In this document: positions 17,709-26,514 of the stretch, one piece after another | How positions within the stretch are numbered: position 1 is the stretch's first letter | Layout of the letters: every line of letters starts with the position of its first letter | From: a bacterium | Lineage (GTDB): Bacteria > Krumholzibacteriota > Krumholzibacteriia > LZORAL124-64-63 | NCBI GenBank assembly: GCA_024223715.1 | Contig: JAAEOA010000289.1 | Coordinates: 1 to 40,225, forward strand | Reading direction: 5' to 3' | DNA: 40,225 bases | The notes under the pieces: model-generated | The model's input: only the letters and a program-made list of their open reading frames with translations | Databases searched by the model: none | What the model was told of the DNA's origin: nothing | Position numbers and translations under genes: made by a program

Positions 17709-18755
17709 TCAGGGCCTTCCACCACCATTTGAGTCGATTTGGCAATGGCAACCATCGGCAAGGAAAGTACCTTCACAGCTCATTTTAGCCAGTTCGCGAA
17801 CATCGCTTTCGCTCAGGCCAAAAGTATCCATGGCCAGAATGTACTCTTTGGACAGGCAGGTATTGGAAACTGTGGGATTGTCAGTGCAAAGGGCAACCTT
17901 CACCCCGGCATCGAGGAATTTTGGCAGAGGATGGTTTTCCAGTTTGTCGATAGACCCGGTTTGTAAATTCGATGACAAACATACTTCGAGATAAACACCG
18001 TCGGCAGCCAGACGCTTGATCAGCTCAGGGTCCTTTCCCGCACTGGTTCCATGACCAATGCGATGCGGCCCCAGATAATCAAGAGCTTCCCAAATTCGCT
18101 CCGGACCTTCGCTTTCTCCTGCGTGTGCGGTTTTCATGAGCCCCATTTTCGAAGCCAGACTGTAAGCATCTTTAAAAAGGAGCGGCGGAAAAGGAGCCTC
18201 ATGCCCGGCAATATCGAAACCCACTACACCACAACCGTTGTGGAACTCTTCTTTTTCTCCCAGAACTTCGCGCAGAAGCAAACGGGCCATGTTCCCACCA
18301 TGATTGCGCATGGCAATGACAATAATTCCGACTTTAAAGTCGGGATGTTCTTTGCCAAAAATATTAAACCCTTTGCGGGTGGCAGCCAGAACCTGGCGGC
18401 TGGTAAGACCGGCCCGGCGGTGAATTAGAGGATTAATACGAAGTTCCAGCAGGCGAATGCCATCGTTATAAGCATCTTCGGCAAGTTCATAGGAAATGCG
18501 CCGAATGTTGTCATAAAACTGGGTGTATTGCAAAGGAACATGAAACTTGTCCAAATAGTCCAGTAAGGAATTGTCCAGCCTGTCATCCCACTGCAAATAA
18601 TGTCTGAATTGATCGAAATCCAGGCCGGGAACAGCACTGTAATAGGTTTCCGATAGCTCCCAGAGTGTTTCCGGTCGAATGGAGCCGTCAAAGTGGCGGT
18701 GAATGTCGGCCAAAGGCAGATTTTGCAGGAATTCATGTCTTTGTTCGTTGGTCAT
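17709..18755 (-). CDS. add: Adenosine deaminase family protein
   Basis: Zinc-dependent hydrolase predicted to convert adenosine (or a related purine) to inosine in purine salvage. Metal and catalytic motifs of the family are intact: H19-R-H21-FDGS near the N-terminus, H211 in TAHAGESEG with the catalytic-type glutamate, RIGHGTS, CLSSNLQTGS, and CTDNPTVSNTCLSKEY carrying the acidic pocket. The 348 aa length is normal. The ATG at 18755 follows AAAGGAG with 8 bases spacing; a longer in-frame reading to 18827 lacks such a site. Divergent from nadE across 207 bp; co-directional with the phosphofructokinase gene. Substrate could be another aminopurine or nucleoside, since adenine and adenosine deaminases share these motifs. 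Confidence 0.92.
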   Translation of the reverse strand: MTNEQRHEFLQNLPLADIHRHFDGSIRPETLWELSETYYSAVPGLDFDQFRHYLQWDDRLDNSLLDYLDKFHVPLQYTQFYDNIRRISYELAEDAYNDGIRLLELRINPLIHRRAGLTSRQVLAATRKGFNIFGKEHPDFKVGIIVIAMRNHGGNMARLLLREVLGEKEEFHNGCGVVGFDIAGHEAPFPPLLFKDAYSLASKMGLMKTAHAGESEGPERIWEALDYLGPHRIGHGTSAGKDPELIKRLAADGVYLEVCLSSNLQTGSIDKLENHPLPKFLDAGVKVALCTDNPTVSNTCLSKEYILAMDTFGLSESDVRELAKMSCEGTFLADGCHCQIDSNGGGRP

Positions 18756-18962
18756 GGCCAACTCTCCTTTTAGTAAATAAATTTGATACAGAATATACAC
18801 GGTTTTCGGCGCTGTCCATATTTGCAATTCAGTTTAATCAAAAATTGTCGAAAACCATTCTTTCCACTGGACTTCCGAATGGTTTCCGAAGACTCTGTGG
18901 GAAAGATTTTGTTGCCACTTCAAAATCGGGACCCGTCCCGCAAAATGAAAATAGGAGCGGGA

Positions 18963-19946
18963 ATGTTTAACCGCGATGTTCTGAACATTGATCTGGAAAA
19001 AGAAGCCACCGAAATAAGTGCCGCCTGGCGCCAGACTGTAGTCAAGAGATTGATGAGGCGTGGTGCCGTTGTTGCCATCAGTGGTGGCATCGACAGCAGC
19101 TGTTGTGCCGGCCTGGCCGTGCGCACTTTTGGCCCCAAAAAAGTTTTTGGGCTTCTGCTTCCCGAACGGGACAGCAGCTCGGCAAGTGTGAGCCTGGGTC
19201 AGGAATTGGCCGAGCATCTGGGTATAGAATTCACCATTGAAAACATTCAGCCCACTTTGGCGGCCATTGGCTGTTATGAGCGGTATGACACGGCCGTGCA
19301 ATCGGTTTTCCCACACTTTGGTCAAGGTTGGAAAAGTAAAATCGTGCTTCCTGGCGACCTTTTGAACAGTGACCGCATGAATTTTTATCGTCTTGTTGTT
19401 CAAGACCCCGCTGGGGAAATGATGACCGAAAGGCTTCCCTTGCAGGCTTATCTTGAAATTGTTGCCGCCACCAACTTCAAACAAAGAATTCGCAAGACCC
19501 TGGAATATTTCCATGCCGATCGATTGAACTACGCCGTAACCGGTACTCCCAACCGCCTGGAATACGACCAAGGCTTCTTTGTTAAAAACGGTGATGGTGC
19601 TGCGGATGTAAAACCCATTGCCCATCTTTACAAGACCCAGGTTTATAATATGGCCCGTCACATGGGCTTGCCTGACAACATTTGCACTTCGACTCCCACC
19701 ACAGACACTTACAGCCTAGAACAGGGACAGGATGAATTCTATTTTGTGCTGCCCTATCCGGAGATGGATCTATTGCTCTGGGCCAAAAACAATCAGGTCA
19801 GTTCAGAAAATGCCGCCGTGGTAATGGGACTCGAAACCGCCCAGGTTGAACGAGTTTTTAAAGACATTGAACGCAAGCGTGCCACCACTTTGCCTCTGCA
19901 TCTTTCAGGTCTTTTGGTCAAGCCGGTTCCCGAAATTGTTAAATAG
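18963..19946 (+). CDS. nadE: NAD(+) synthase, NadE-like (ammonia-dependent form)
   Basis: Adenylates and amidates nicotinic acid adenine dinucleotide to NAD+. The ATP-pyrophosphatase loop is SGGIDSS at residues 40-46; further family features are GTPNRLEYDQGFFVKNGDGAADVKPI (written here only by its parts GTPNRLEYDQG and GDGAADVKPIAHLYKTQV) and STPTTDTYSLEQGQDEF. At 327 aa it has no glutaminase domain, so it should use ammonia or a separate glutaminase. ATG at 18963 follows AGGAG; an in-frame ATG six codons earlier is possible. It is longer than compact bacterial NadE (about 275 aa), with extra sequence in the middle (about residues 120-160), so specificity for a related amidation cannot be excluded. 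Divergent from adenosine deaminase. Confidence 0.85.
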   Translation: MFNRDVLNIDLEKEATEISAAWRQTVVKRLMRRGAVVAISGGIDSSCCAGLAVRTFGPKKVFGLLLPERDSSSASVSLGQELAEHLGIEFTIENIQPTLAAIGCYERYDTAVQSVFPHFGQGWKSKIVLPGDLLNSDRMNFYRLVVQDPAGEMMTERLPLQAYLEIVAATNFKQRIRKTLEYFHADRLNYAVTGTPNRLEYDQGFFVKNGDGAADVKPIAHLYKTQVYNMARHMGLPDNICTSTPTTDTYSLEQGQDEFYFVLPYPEMDLLLWAKNNQVSSENAAVVMGLETAQVERVFKDIERKRATTLPLHLSGLLVKPVPEIVK

Positions 19947-20015
19947 TTATGAAGATGTTTGCACAAGTGGATTTTTCGTGTAACTATTAGTTGTATCAGA
20001 GAGAATTTTTGTCGG

Positions 20016-20028
20016 CGGATTTTATCCG
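20016..20028. promoter_or_regulatory. Dyad upstream of the Rrf2 regulator gene
   Basis: CGGATTTTATCCG has perfect 5-base arms and lies 25 bp upstream of the regulator start, overlapping the likely promoter or leader (GATAAT follows directly). A similar dyad, TCCGATTTTGTCGGA, is found at 20555-20569 after the gene. It does not match the IscR core seen before nifU. It could be an autoregulatory site or only a weak RNA hairpin. Confidence 0.25.
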
Positions 20029-20053
20029 ATAATCTCACAGGAGTGTCCACCAA

Positions 20054-20515
20054 ATGAAAGTCAATACCAAGGTTCGTTATGGTTTGAGGGCTATCCTTCA
20101 AATTGCCGAAGAATACGGTAAAGACCCGGTGCCTATCAGTGCCATCAGCCAGAGTCAGGAAATTAGTGGCAAATATTTGGAGCAGGTGGTTGGCACTTTG
20201 CGCAAATCCGGGCTGATCAACAGCCGCAAAGGGGTGCGCGGTGGTTATTCTCTGGCCCGCGAGCCTCAGGATATCAACCTTTGGGAAATCATCACCGCCC
20301 TGGACAGCCACACAACTCTTGTTGATTGTGTCGAAAACGCAAACGTGTGCGACCGCTCTAATGATTGTCTGACCCGTTCCATCTGGACTTTACTGAGCAC
20401 CCGAATGCAGGAATTCTGGTCGAGCTTCAAGCTTTCTGATCTGCTGGAGACAATGCACGCCACCGGAGATGTGAATTTGCAGAAACTGGTTGATCTTGAA
20501 TGTGAGGCTGACTGA
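20054..20515 (+). CDS. Rrf2 family transcriptional regulator, IscR/NsrR-like with three cysteines
   Basis: Winged-helix DNA-binding regulator, 153 aa. Typical Rrf2 start (VNTKVRYGLRAILQIAEEYG), HTH ISAISQSQEISGKYLEQVV and wing KGVRGGYSLAREP. Cysteines C92, C99 and C105 lie where IscR and NsrR hold their [Fe-S] cluster (IscR C92, C98, C104), with one additional residue in the first spacing. It therefore probably senses Fe-S status, oxygen or nitric oxide. ATG at 20054 follows AGGAG with a 10-base spacing. The only candidate operator of IscR type in the window lies before nifU; none was seen before this gene. Followed by a strong terminator, so it is probably monocistronic. The ligand is inferred. 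Confidence 0.93.
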   Translation: MKVNTKVRYGLRAILQIAEEYGKDPVPISAISQSQEISGKYLEQVVGTLRKSGLINSRKGVRGGYSLAREPQDINLWEIITALDSHTTLVDCVENANVCDRSNDCLTRSIWTLLSTRMQEFWSSFKLSDLLETMHATGDVNLQKLVDLECEAD

Positions 20516-20575
20516 GTCAGGCCCTGCCCTTTCCGATCATCATGATAAAAACAATCCGATTTTGTCGGAATCAGG

Positions 20576-20613
20576 ACGCCCCTCGCAATTTATGCGCAGG
20601 GGCGTTTTTTATT
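20576..20613 (+). terminator. Intrinsic terminator after the Rrf2 regulator gene
   Basis: ACGCCCCT pairs with AGGGGCGT, and inside it CGCA pairs with TGCG around the loop ATTTA, with one bulged C; six T residues follow directly. A classic rho-independent terminator about 60 bp after the regulator stop, separating it from pta-ackA. The remaining 94 bp up to pta should hold the pta promoter, but no clear hexamers were recognised. Confidence 0.9.
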
Positions 20614-20707
20614 GGAATGATCGTTGACTATCGGTCCGGATGGAACAACCTTTGCTTTATCAGCTTGGAGCCTTCCCTTCTATCGCCAAAATTGAGGACC
20701 ACATGTT

Positions 20708-21700
20708 ATGAGTTTTGTTGATGATTTACGTGAAAAAGCGGCAAAAAAAATGAAAACCATCGTTTTGCCCGAGGCCGCCGATGAGCGCATGTTAAAAGCC
20801 GCTGGTCAAATTTGTGCCAATGGCATCGCTTCCATTATTTTGCTTGGTAATGCGGAGACTATTAGTGAAAACCTTGGAACACTGGGCCTTTCAACTGAAA
20901 ATTTGACGGTTATTGACCCCGAGCTATCTACCTACCGACTGGAATTTTCCAGACATTATTTTGAATCGCGCAAACATAAAGGCATGACCGAGTCTGAGGC
21001 TGAAAAAATTATGGGTGATCCTCTCTTTTTTGGTGCCATGCTGGTACAAAAAGGAATGGCCGACGGCATGGTTGCCGGTGCTGTTAACTCAACGGGAAAC
21101 GTCTTGCGCGCGGGCTTTCAAATTGTAGGAACCGCTGCGGGATCCAATATTGTTTCAAGCTGCTTTGTGATGGTCAAACCCGAGTGGGAATTTGGGGAAA
21201 ATGGCATGATTGTTTTTGGCGACTGTGCCGTCAATCCACAACCCAACGCCGAGCAATTGGCGGAAATTGCCATTGATACAGCCAGCACCGCCCGCGCCCT
21301 TTGTGGTTTTGAGCCAAAAGTAGCCATGCTCAGTTATAGCACCCTTGGCAGTGGCTCCGGTGACGATGTGGATAAAGTGATCGAAGCAACCCGGTTGGTA
21401 AAAGAAAAAGCACCAAATCTTATGGTGGACGGACCCTTGCAACTCGATGCCGCTCTTGTGCCCAGCGTGGGCTCATCCAAGGCTCCTGACAGCCCGGTGG
21501 CCGGTCAGGCCAACGTCGTAATATTCCCCGATCTTGACGCAGGCAATATAGGCTATAAACTTGTTCAAAGGCTGGCAAACGCCGAAGCTGTTGGACCTGT
21601 TCTGCAGGGAATGGCCAAAGGCGTTAACGACCTCTCACGTGGCTGCAGTGCTGACGACATTGTTAATGTTGTGGCCATTACCGCTCTTCAGTGCAAATAA
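20708..21700 (+). CDS. pta: Phosphate acetyltransferase
   Basis: Converts acetyl-CoA and phosphate to acetyl phosphate and CoA. The 330-aa protein is the short, single-domain form without the DRTGG/regulatory N-terminal extension of E. coli Pta. Family features: IVLPEAADERMLKAA at the start, DPLFFGAMLVQKGMADGMVAGA, FGDCAVNPQPNAEQLAEIA, MLSYSTLGSGSG, DGPLQLDAALVP and VIFPDLDAGNIGYKL. ATG at 20708 has GAGG upstream at a rather long spacing; an ATG 5 bp earlier is out of frame. ackA starts 22 bp after its stop, so the two form an operon making ATP by substrate-level phosphorylation (or activating acetate in reverse). Confidence 0.97.
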   Translation: MSFVDDLREKAAKKMKTIVLPEAADERMLKAAGQICANGIASIILLGNAETISENLGTLGLSTENLTVIDPELSTYRLEFSRHYFESRKHKGMTESEAEKIMGDPLFFGAMLVQKGMADGMVAGAVNSTGNVLRAGFQIVGTAAGSNIVSSCFVMVKPEWEFGENGMIVFGDCAVNPQPNAEQLAEIAIDTASTARALCGFEPKVAMLSYSTLGSGSGDDVDKVIEATRLVKEKAPNLMVDGPLQLDAALVPSVGSSKAPDSPVAGQANVVIFPDLDAGNIGYKLVQRLANAEAVGPVLQGMAKGVNDLSRGCSADDIVNVVAITALQCK

Positions 21701-21722
21701 ACCGGGAGTTCGCTGGGATATC

Positions 21723-22922
21723 ATGAAAAACATCCTGGTCATAAATTGCGGCAGCAGTTCCCTGAAGTACCAACTGCTGAACATGGTCGATGAGACCATG
21801 TTGGCCATTGGCTTGGTTGAACGCATTGGTATGCAGGATGGTGTGCATTCTCTCAACCGTCCCGGTCATAAAGAATTCAAAGAAGTTTTGCCTATTGAAG
21901 ACCACGCCAAAGGTATTGAACTGGTCATGAATGCCCTGGTGAATTCCGATCACGGAGTTATTAAAAGCATGTCAGAAGTGCAGGCTGTGGGGCACCGCGT
22001 TGTCCATGCTGGTGAAAAATACAGTGGATCTGTGATCATTGATGGTGATGTTTTGGCAGCCCTGGAAGAATGTGTCTCCCTGGCCCCGTTGCATAATCCA
22101 GCCAATATTACCGGCATAAAAGCTGCCCAGAAAGTGATACCCGATGTTCCGATGGTGGGCGTTTTCGATACCGCCTTCCACCAGACCATGCCCGACCGCG
22201 CTTACATTTATCCCATCCCTTATTATTTGTATGCTGAACACCAAATTCGGCGTTACGGTTTCCATGGTACCAGCCACCGTTATGTAACTTTGCGTGCTGC
22301 TGAAATTATGGAATGTGCCCCTGCGGATATGAACCTGATCACCTGCCACCTGGGAAACGGCGCTTCGGTTGCAGCTATAAGTGGTGGTGAATCTGTCGAT
22401 ACCAGCATGGGCCTAACCCCTCTCGAAGGGCTGATGATGGGCACCCGCAGTGGTGACATCGATCCGGCCATGGTTGGTTTCCTGAGCCGTAAACTGGGCA
22501 AAGAGTTGTCGGAAATTGAAAAAATGCTGAACAAGGAAAGTGGCATGTTAGGCATTAGCGGCATCAGCAGTGACCTGCGTGATGTGGAGCGTGAATATTC
22601 CAACGGCAACGACCGGGCCCGTCTGGCTCTGGAAGTTTATGGCTATCATATCCGCAAATATATTGGCGCTTATGCCGTGGCACTGGGTCGTGTCGACGCC
22701 ATCGTCTTTACCGCAGGTGTTGGTGAGCATGCCTCACTGGTGCGCGAATGGGCTTGCCAGGGTTTGGAGGCCATTGGGGCAATTCTGGACCCCTTCAAAA
22801 ATGCTACGCGACACGATGAAGCCATCATTTCCAAAATGAGCAGCCGGGTTCAGATCATGATTATTCCAACCAACGAGGAACTCATGATTGCCCGCGATAC
22901 GCTCGAGCTGGTTTTGAGTTAG
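21723..22922 (+). CDS. ackA: Acetate kinase
   Basis: Transfers phosphate between acetyl phosphate and ADP, giving acetate and ATP. Full-length at 399 aa. ASKHA-fold motifs: VINCGSSSLKYQLL at the N-terminus, VGHRVVHAGEKYS, FDTAFHQTMP, RRYGFHGTSHRYV with the catalytic-region histidines, CHLGNGASVAAI, MGLTPLEGLMMGTRSGDIDP, and TAGVGEHA. The ATG at 21723 gives the canonical N-terminus and has GGGAG about 14 bases and GGGA about 4 bases upstream; the reading frame is open further upstream but that part lies inside pta. Convergent with the PhzF-like gene. Confidence 0.98.
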   Translation: MKNILVINCGSSSLKYQLLNMVDETMLAIGLVERIGMQDGVHSLNRPGHKEFKEVLPIEDHAKGIELVMNALVNSDHGVIKSMSEVQAVGHRVVHAGEKYSGSVIIDGDVLAALEECVSLAPLHNPANITGIKAAQKVIPDVPMVGVFDTAFHQTMPDRAYIYPIPYYLYAEHQIRRYGFHGTSHRYVTLRAAEIMECAPADMNLITCHLGNGASVAAISGGESVDTSMGLTPLEGLMMGTRSGDIDPAMVGFLSRKLGKELSEIEKMLNKESGMLGISGISSDLRDVEREYSNGNDRARLALEVYGYHIRKYIGAYAVALGRVDAIVFTAGVGEHASLVREWACQGLEAIGAILDPFKNATRHDEAIISKMSSRVQIMIIPTNEELMIARDTLELVLS

Positions 22923-22934
22923 ATCTGCATTTCA

Positions 22935-22958
22935 GGTGCTTCCCCATCAGGAGGCACC
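22935..22958. terminator. Hairpin between convergent ackA and PhzF-like genes
   Basis: GGTGCTTCC pairs with GGAGGCACC (one G-U wobble) around a 6-base loop, 12 bp after the ackA stop and 20 bp after the stop of the convergent gene. There is no T-run on either side, so it is a candidate 3'-end structure rather than a textbook intrinsic terminator. Confidence 0.4.
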
Positions 22959-22977
22959 ACTTCAGGAAACTCCCGAC

Positions 22978-23910
22978 TTAATAGCTTGCCGAAAGAGCCT
23001 TTCTGGTAAAGTGAAACGATCCCCTCATAACAACCGCCCCGGTGGCTATCAGTGAAATGTTGGCAATGGTGTCATTAACCTTGTTCACCAGAATACGAGC
23101 AGTTGTGGGCCGTCCAAGGCTGTGCCCCTGTTCAGTGGTTATTATCGTTTGAGGCGTAATGGGAATAAGTTGGCGGTCGACAACGAAAGCAGCTGCGGCG
23201 GCCAGACTGGTACCGCTGGCGATGTCTTCGTCGAAACCCATTTGCGGGTGGAAGAACCGACAATGGAAATCGATTTGTGAGTTGTTGGTTTCGGGACAAA
23301 TGAGCGTGAGCCCCCCGGCACCCCGACGGTTGGTCAGTTCTGCAATGGCCGCAAAATCGTTAAAAATTCCCCGTATGATTTCCCGGCGGGAAACCGGAAC
23401 AATGATTTGGTCGAAGCCACAGGAAACCCGCAAGGGGCCCTGATCATCCAGCATCAGGTGCACTGGATCGACATTCAGGGCGGCTGCCACTTCTTCTGCG
23501 GGAACAGGTTCACCAAATCTTGGAGTGGGCAGTTCAACAGAAATTTCGGTATCGCCATCGTCGTTCAGTTTTAATGAAACAGGTAAAATTCCGGCCCCGG
23601 TTTCCAGACGAATGATAGTACCGGCGGGTGAGGGTTTAAAAAAGCCGCGGTCAGCCATGGAAACAAAAGCGGCAATAATGACATGGCCACTGAGGTTGGC
23701 TTCGAGGCGGTTGGTGAAGAAGCGCAGACGCACATCGGCACCGGGTGTGGCTGGTGGCAGAACAAAACCAGCTTCCATGGAAAGCTCATCGGTTATCAGC
23801 AGCATTTCCGCTTCGGTCAAACTGCTGGCATTGGGAATAATTGCAGCCGGGTTTCCCGTGAAAGGACGGTCCGCGAAAGCATCGACAATGTGAAAGGGAA
23901 TAATAGCCAT
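22978..23910 (-). CDS. PhzF family protein (phenazine-biosynthesis-like isomerase)
   Basis: Diaminopimelate-epimerase-like fold protein, 310 aa. The N-terminus (IPFHIVDAFADRPFTGNPAAI) is the standard PhzF opening, and DELSMEAGFVLPP matches the region that carries the catalytic-type glutamate. RLRFFTNRLEANLSGHVIIAA and GFDEDIASGTSLAAAAAFV are the second-half family motifs in diverged form (usually EDPATGS). ATG at 23910 with GAGG six bases upstream. Most members are uncharacterised isomerases, and no phenazine genes are near, so phenazine synthesis should not be inferred. It stands alone between convergent ackA and the divergent operon starting at 24344. Confidence 0.88.
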   Translation of the reverse strand: MAIIPFHIVDAFADRPFTGNPAAIIPNASSLTEAEMLLITDELSMEAGFVLPPATPGADVRLRFFTNRLEANLSGHVIIAAFVSMADRGFFKPSPAGTIIRLETGAGILPVSLKLNDDGDTEISVELPTPRFGEPVPAEEVAAALNVDPVHLMLDDQGPLRVSCGFDQIIVPVSRREIIRGIFNDFAAIAELTNRRGAGGLTLICPETNNSQIDFHCRFFHPQMGFDEDIASGTSLAAAAAFVVDRQLIPITPQTIITTEQGHSLGRPTTARILVNKVNDTIANISLIATGAVVMRGSFHFTRKALSASY

Positions 23911-24343
23911 GACGACCTCTTTGGTTGGGACAAAGCCTTAAACAAATGAATGCTCTGGCAATGCCGGTCCAGGCCGATTGCTTTCAGGGATTCAGCTCCT
24001 ACAGGTACGCTCCATCATTTCCTGGTCGCCGATTCCCCGCAGGAACCGGTCTTCTGAATACAACTATCCAGCGACACAGGGCGAAACTTGAATGGGACCC
24101 GATGGCCGATTTCAGGGTGTGAAGCAGTCTTCATCAAGTTGTTATTATATTAGCACCAAAAAAGTGTATCCACAAGAGATAGGAATTTTCACCCCAGTTT
24201 AAAAATTAGATAAAACGGAATTCCAGGCCCGGGAGGCTGTTGTTGATCCAGCGACAATTTTTCAACAATGTTTTCAGAAATTGCCGAAGGCCACTATATT
24301 TTATCTGACACCTGAATTGACCCTGAAATACCGAAAGGCCAAA
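23911..24343. other. 433-bp divergent intergenic region
   Basis: This space separates the PhzF-like gene from the operon that starts at 24344 and should contain promoters for both. No gene with a ribosome-binding site or recognisable protein was found. The clearest structure is an inverted repeat at 24240-24268, TTGTTGA and TCAACAA with a 15-base spacer, 75 bp before the next start. The stretch 24141-24240 is A/T-richer than its surroundings, including TTATTATATTAG. No promoter could be fixed. Confidence 0.5.
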
Positions 24344-26428
24344 ATGCATTTATTATTTCGAAAGCTATCACCCTGCCCCCTGCAATTTTCTCTAATCTTT
24401 TTTACTGCGTTTTTGTGGGCCCAAATTAGCTTGGCCACTAATCTGGAATCCATCACCATTTATTACAATGAAACCTGCACAGCCAGCCTGGCCCAGGATT
24501 CCGAAAGCGCCCTTTCCTGGTTCCAAAAAGCCCTCGATGCCGGTTTTGATGATTTCCACTTTGCCCTGTCAGATCCGGACTTGCATCATTTCACCCAAAC
24601 GACAGCATTCAAAAACCTGTTCCTTGCCCATCAAAGCAAAATGACCCTTCTAAGCAGTGAACGGGGATTCAACCTGCAGAGTTTTCAATGGAGTGGATGG
24701 AAAAATCTTGGCACGGGCGACGACAACTCATCCATTCGCCTTCAATGGCAACCCACATCCCTGGAAATGGAAATACAGCTTACCGGAGAGATAGCCAATG
24801 CCATAATTAGCAAGCCCTTCCCTCCCTGGCAAGGTGGCCCCGGGGTTATGGTCACTTTGGCCATACCCGATGGAACCTCATCTTTCGAAAGCGGCAATAC
24901 TTTCATTTTCGCTTTTGGGAAAAACAAAACCTCCGGCATGGGTGCCCTCTTTCTGGGACCCCAACTGGGCTGGCAAACCATTGGTGAATTGACCCCCGAA
25001 ATCATTGAAAACCCCCAGGAAACCACTGTCCTGATCAGAGCAAGCATTAGCTGGCAAAGCCTTCTGCCTTTCCATCCCTTAGTCGATTCTCCCATTGGAA
25101 TTAATGTGGCTCAAGGCGGGTACGATTCTACTTCGGACCCGATGGCACTTTTTCCCGACCCCCATGCCTTTTCGCCCCAATCAAAGATTCATCGATACGT
25201 CCCTATTCATTTCGCGACTTCAACATCGACCCGAGAGGCCCTTGTGGGGCGCCTGAGTCACAGTTTGTTGAGCAATCAGCCTTTGGATTTTGACCTGAAA
25301 TTGGTTTCTGGAAGTACCGGTACCGGTAAGTTGAAAATAAACTTCCTCGACACCCAGGGCCGATCCGTTTTGCCAGATGGTGCCACCAACTCAAGTATTT
25401 CCCTTCAGTCAGGAATGAATTCCTATGCGCGCTCGGCTGATTTCCGCCCCTTGGCGGCAGGACCCTACCTAATAAAAATTGATTGTGAAACACCCTCAGG
25501 AACTCAATTGACCTGGAGCTCACAACTCTTAAATCTGGGCCCCCAGTGGGCAAATGCCTGGCAGGATTCAATCGGCAAACTGTCCCCATTGGATCAACCC
25601 ACGGCTCAGTTCTATCTTGATACAGTAAAAAAGAGTGCCCATGATTTACCGTTACGCCGCCACCCGGGGGCTATGACAACCACTTTTCAACAAATGAAAT
25701 CCTTAATTCAGTCAGGAATTTCAGAGAAGAGCATTCTGCCCGTACAAGGGGCTCTTCCTATTGTATGGGTTGATTCCCAAGGCAAAAGTCACACCTGCAG
25801 CATGTACTTGCCGGAGGGGCATAACCAAAGCAAAAATCTGCAACCGGTTATTGTCTGGGCCAATGCGGCAGGCATGGAACCACGACTCACCGGTCGAATT
25901 GCCCGCCTTTTTGAACACAAGGACGGACCTGTTGGTGAAAAGGATCCTTCCCGGTCGCCGTTTCCTATTTATCTGGTGCCCAATCGGGAGTTAAAAGGGA
26001 CCCTTTCCCTGTCTGAAGAGATCTCTTATTTGGAAGAATTTCAGCTTTGGGCGAGCCGATATTTTAATTCCAAAACCTCTTCCCTCGTGGCGGTGGATTC
26101 AGCCGTTCCGGCAGCCCTGGATTTCATAAAAAACAACTCTGACCAGGTGTCCCGTTTGCTTGTTTTTGCCGGAGGAAACCTAAACGCTGATAACCTCAAG
26201 ACGTCAAAGGAGATATCTAATTATTTTTCCGGAGGAAATATTGCAGATGTGCCCATTACCTGGCTCGATTTCATTCTTGAAACCCGGGCCAAAGGACAGG
26301 CCAAGTTGATACTATCGGTTTTGTTGGAATCAAAGTACAATGTAACGGTTCAGGAAGTGCGCGGAGGACTCAGCATGACCCAAATTTCTGACCGTCTGGT
26401 TCTTTGGGCAGAACAAGTCACAAAATAA
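24344..26428 (+). CDS. Exported protein of unknown function (hydrolase-like C-terminal half)
   Basis: I do not recognise this 694-aa protein. It has a clear signal peptide (FSLIFFTAFLWAQISLA, cleavage near residue 31). Then comes a short helical, TPR-like segment (ALSWFQKALDAGFDDF), a beta-rich region (about 100-300) that resembles DOMON/CBM9-type sandwich domains only loosely, an Ig-like stretch (about 320-420), and a C-terminal alpha/beta part (about 465-694) with LPEGHNQSKNLQPVIVWANAAG, as in exported esterase-type proteins. A GxSxG nucleophile motif is not obvious (the candidate is VAVDSAVPAA), so it may be inactive. ATG at 24344 follows AAAGG. It is the first of a co-directional run leading to two propellers and an RND pump. 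Function unknown. Confidence 0.7.
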   Translation: MHLLFRKLSPCPLQFSLIFFTAFLWAQISLATNLESITIYYNETCTASLAQDSESALSWFQKALDAGFDDFHFALSDPDLHHFTQTTAFKNLFLAHQSKMTLLSSERGFNLQSFQWSGWKNLGTGDDNSSIRLQWQPTSLEMEIQLTGEIANAIISKPFPPWQGGPGVMVTLAIPDGTSSFESGNTFIFAFGKNKTSGMGALFLGPQLGWQTIGELTPEIIENPQETTVLIRASISWQSLLPFHPLVDSPIGINVAQGGYDSTSDPMALFPDPHAFSPQSKIHRYVPIHFATSTSTREALVGRLSHSLLSNQPLDFDLKLVSGSTGTGKLKINFLDTQGRSVLPDGATNSSISLQSGMNSYARSADFRPLAAGPYLIKIDCETPSGTQLTWSSQLLNLGPQWANAWQDSIGKLSPLDQPTAQFYLDTVKKSAHDLPLRRHPGAMTTTFQQMKSLIQSGISEKSILPVQGALPIVWVDSQGKSHTCSMYLPEGHNQSKNLQPVIVWANAAGMEPRLTGRIARLFEHKDGPVGEKDPSRSPFPIYLVPNRELKGTLSLSEEISYLEEFQLWASRYFNSKTSSLVAVDSAVPAALDFIKNNSDQVSRLLVFAGGNLNADNLKTSKEISNYFSGGNIADVPITWLDFILETRAKGQAKLILSVLLESKYNVTVQEVRGGLSMTQISDRLVLWAEQVTK

Positions 26429-26514
26429 TCTGTTCGGCCCGCTTGTTTTTGAATCATCATTCGTTGGGTGAGTGTGTTTTCAACCCCAAAAATCCTGTCT
26501 TTGGAGGACCTGTT

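Noticed and set aside
18834-19661. 275-codon open frame on the minus strand
   Set aside because: Antisense to nadE, whose motifs are unambiguous; no ribosome-binding site or domain on the minus strand.
20508-20520. CTGACTGAGTCAG palindrome over the Rrf2 stop codon, similar to GACT/AGTC half-sites
   Set aside because: The half-sites are separated by one base instead of five as in the IscR core, and it lies within the gene end, so it is not called an operator.
22978-23910. Phenazine biosynthesis
   Set aside because: Only a PhzF-fold protein with diverged motifs is present and no other phz gene is near.
23925-24122. 65-codon open frame in the divergent intergenic region
   Set aside because: No ribosome-binding site at its start, no recognisable sequence and an odd composition; treated as non-coding.
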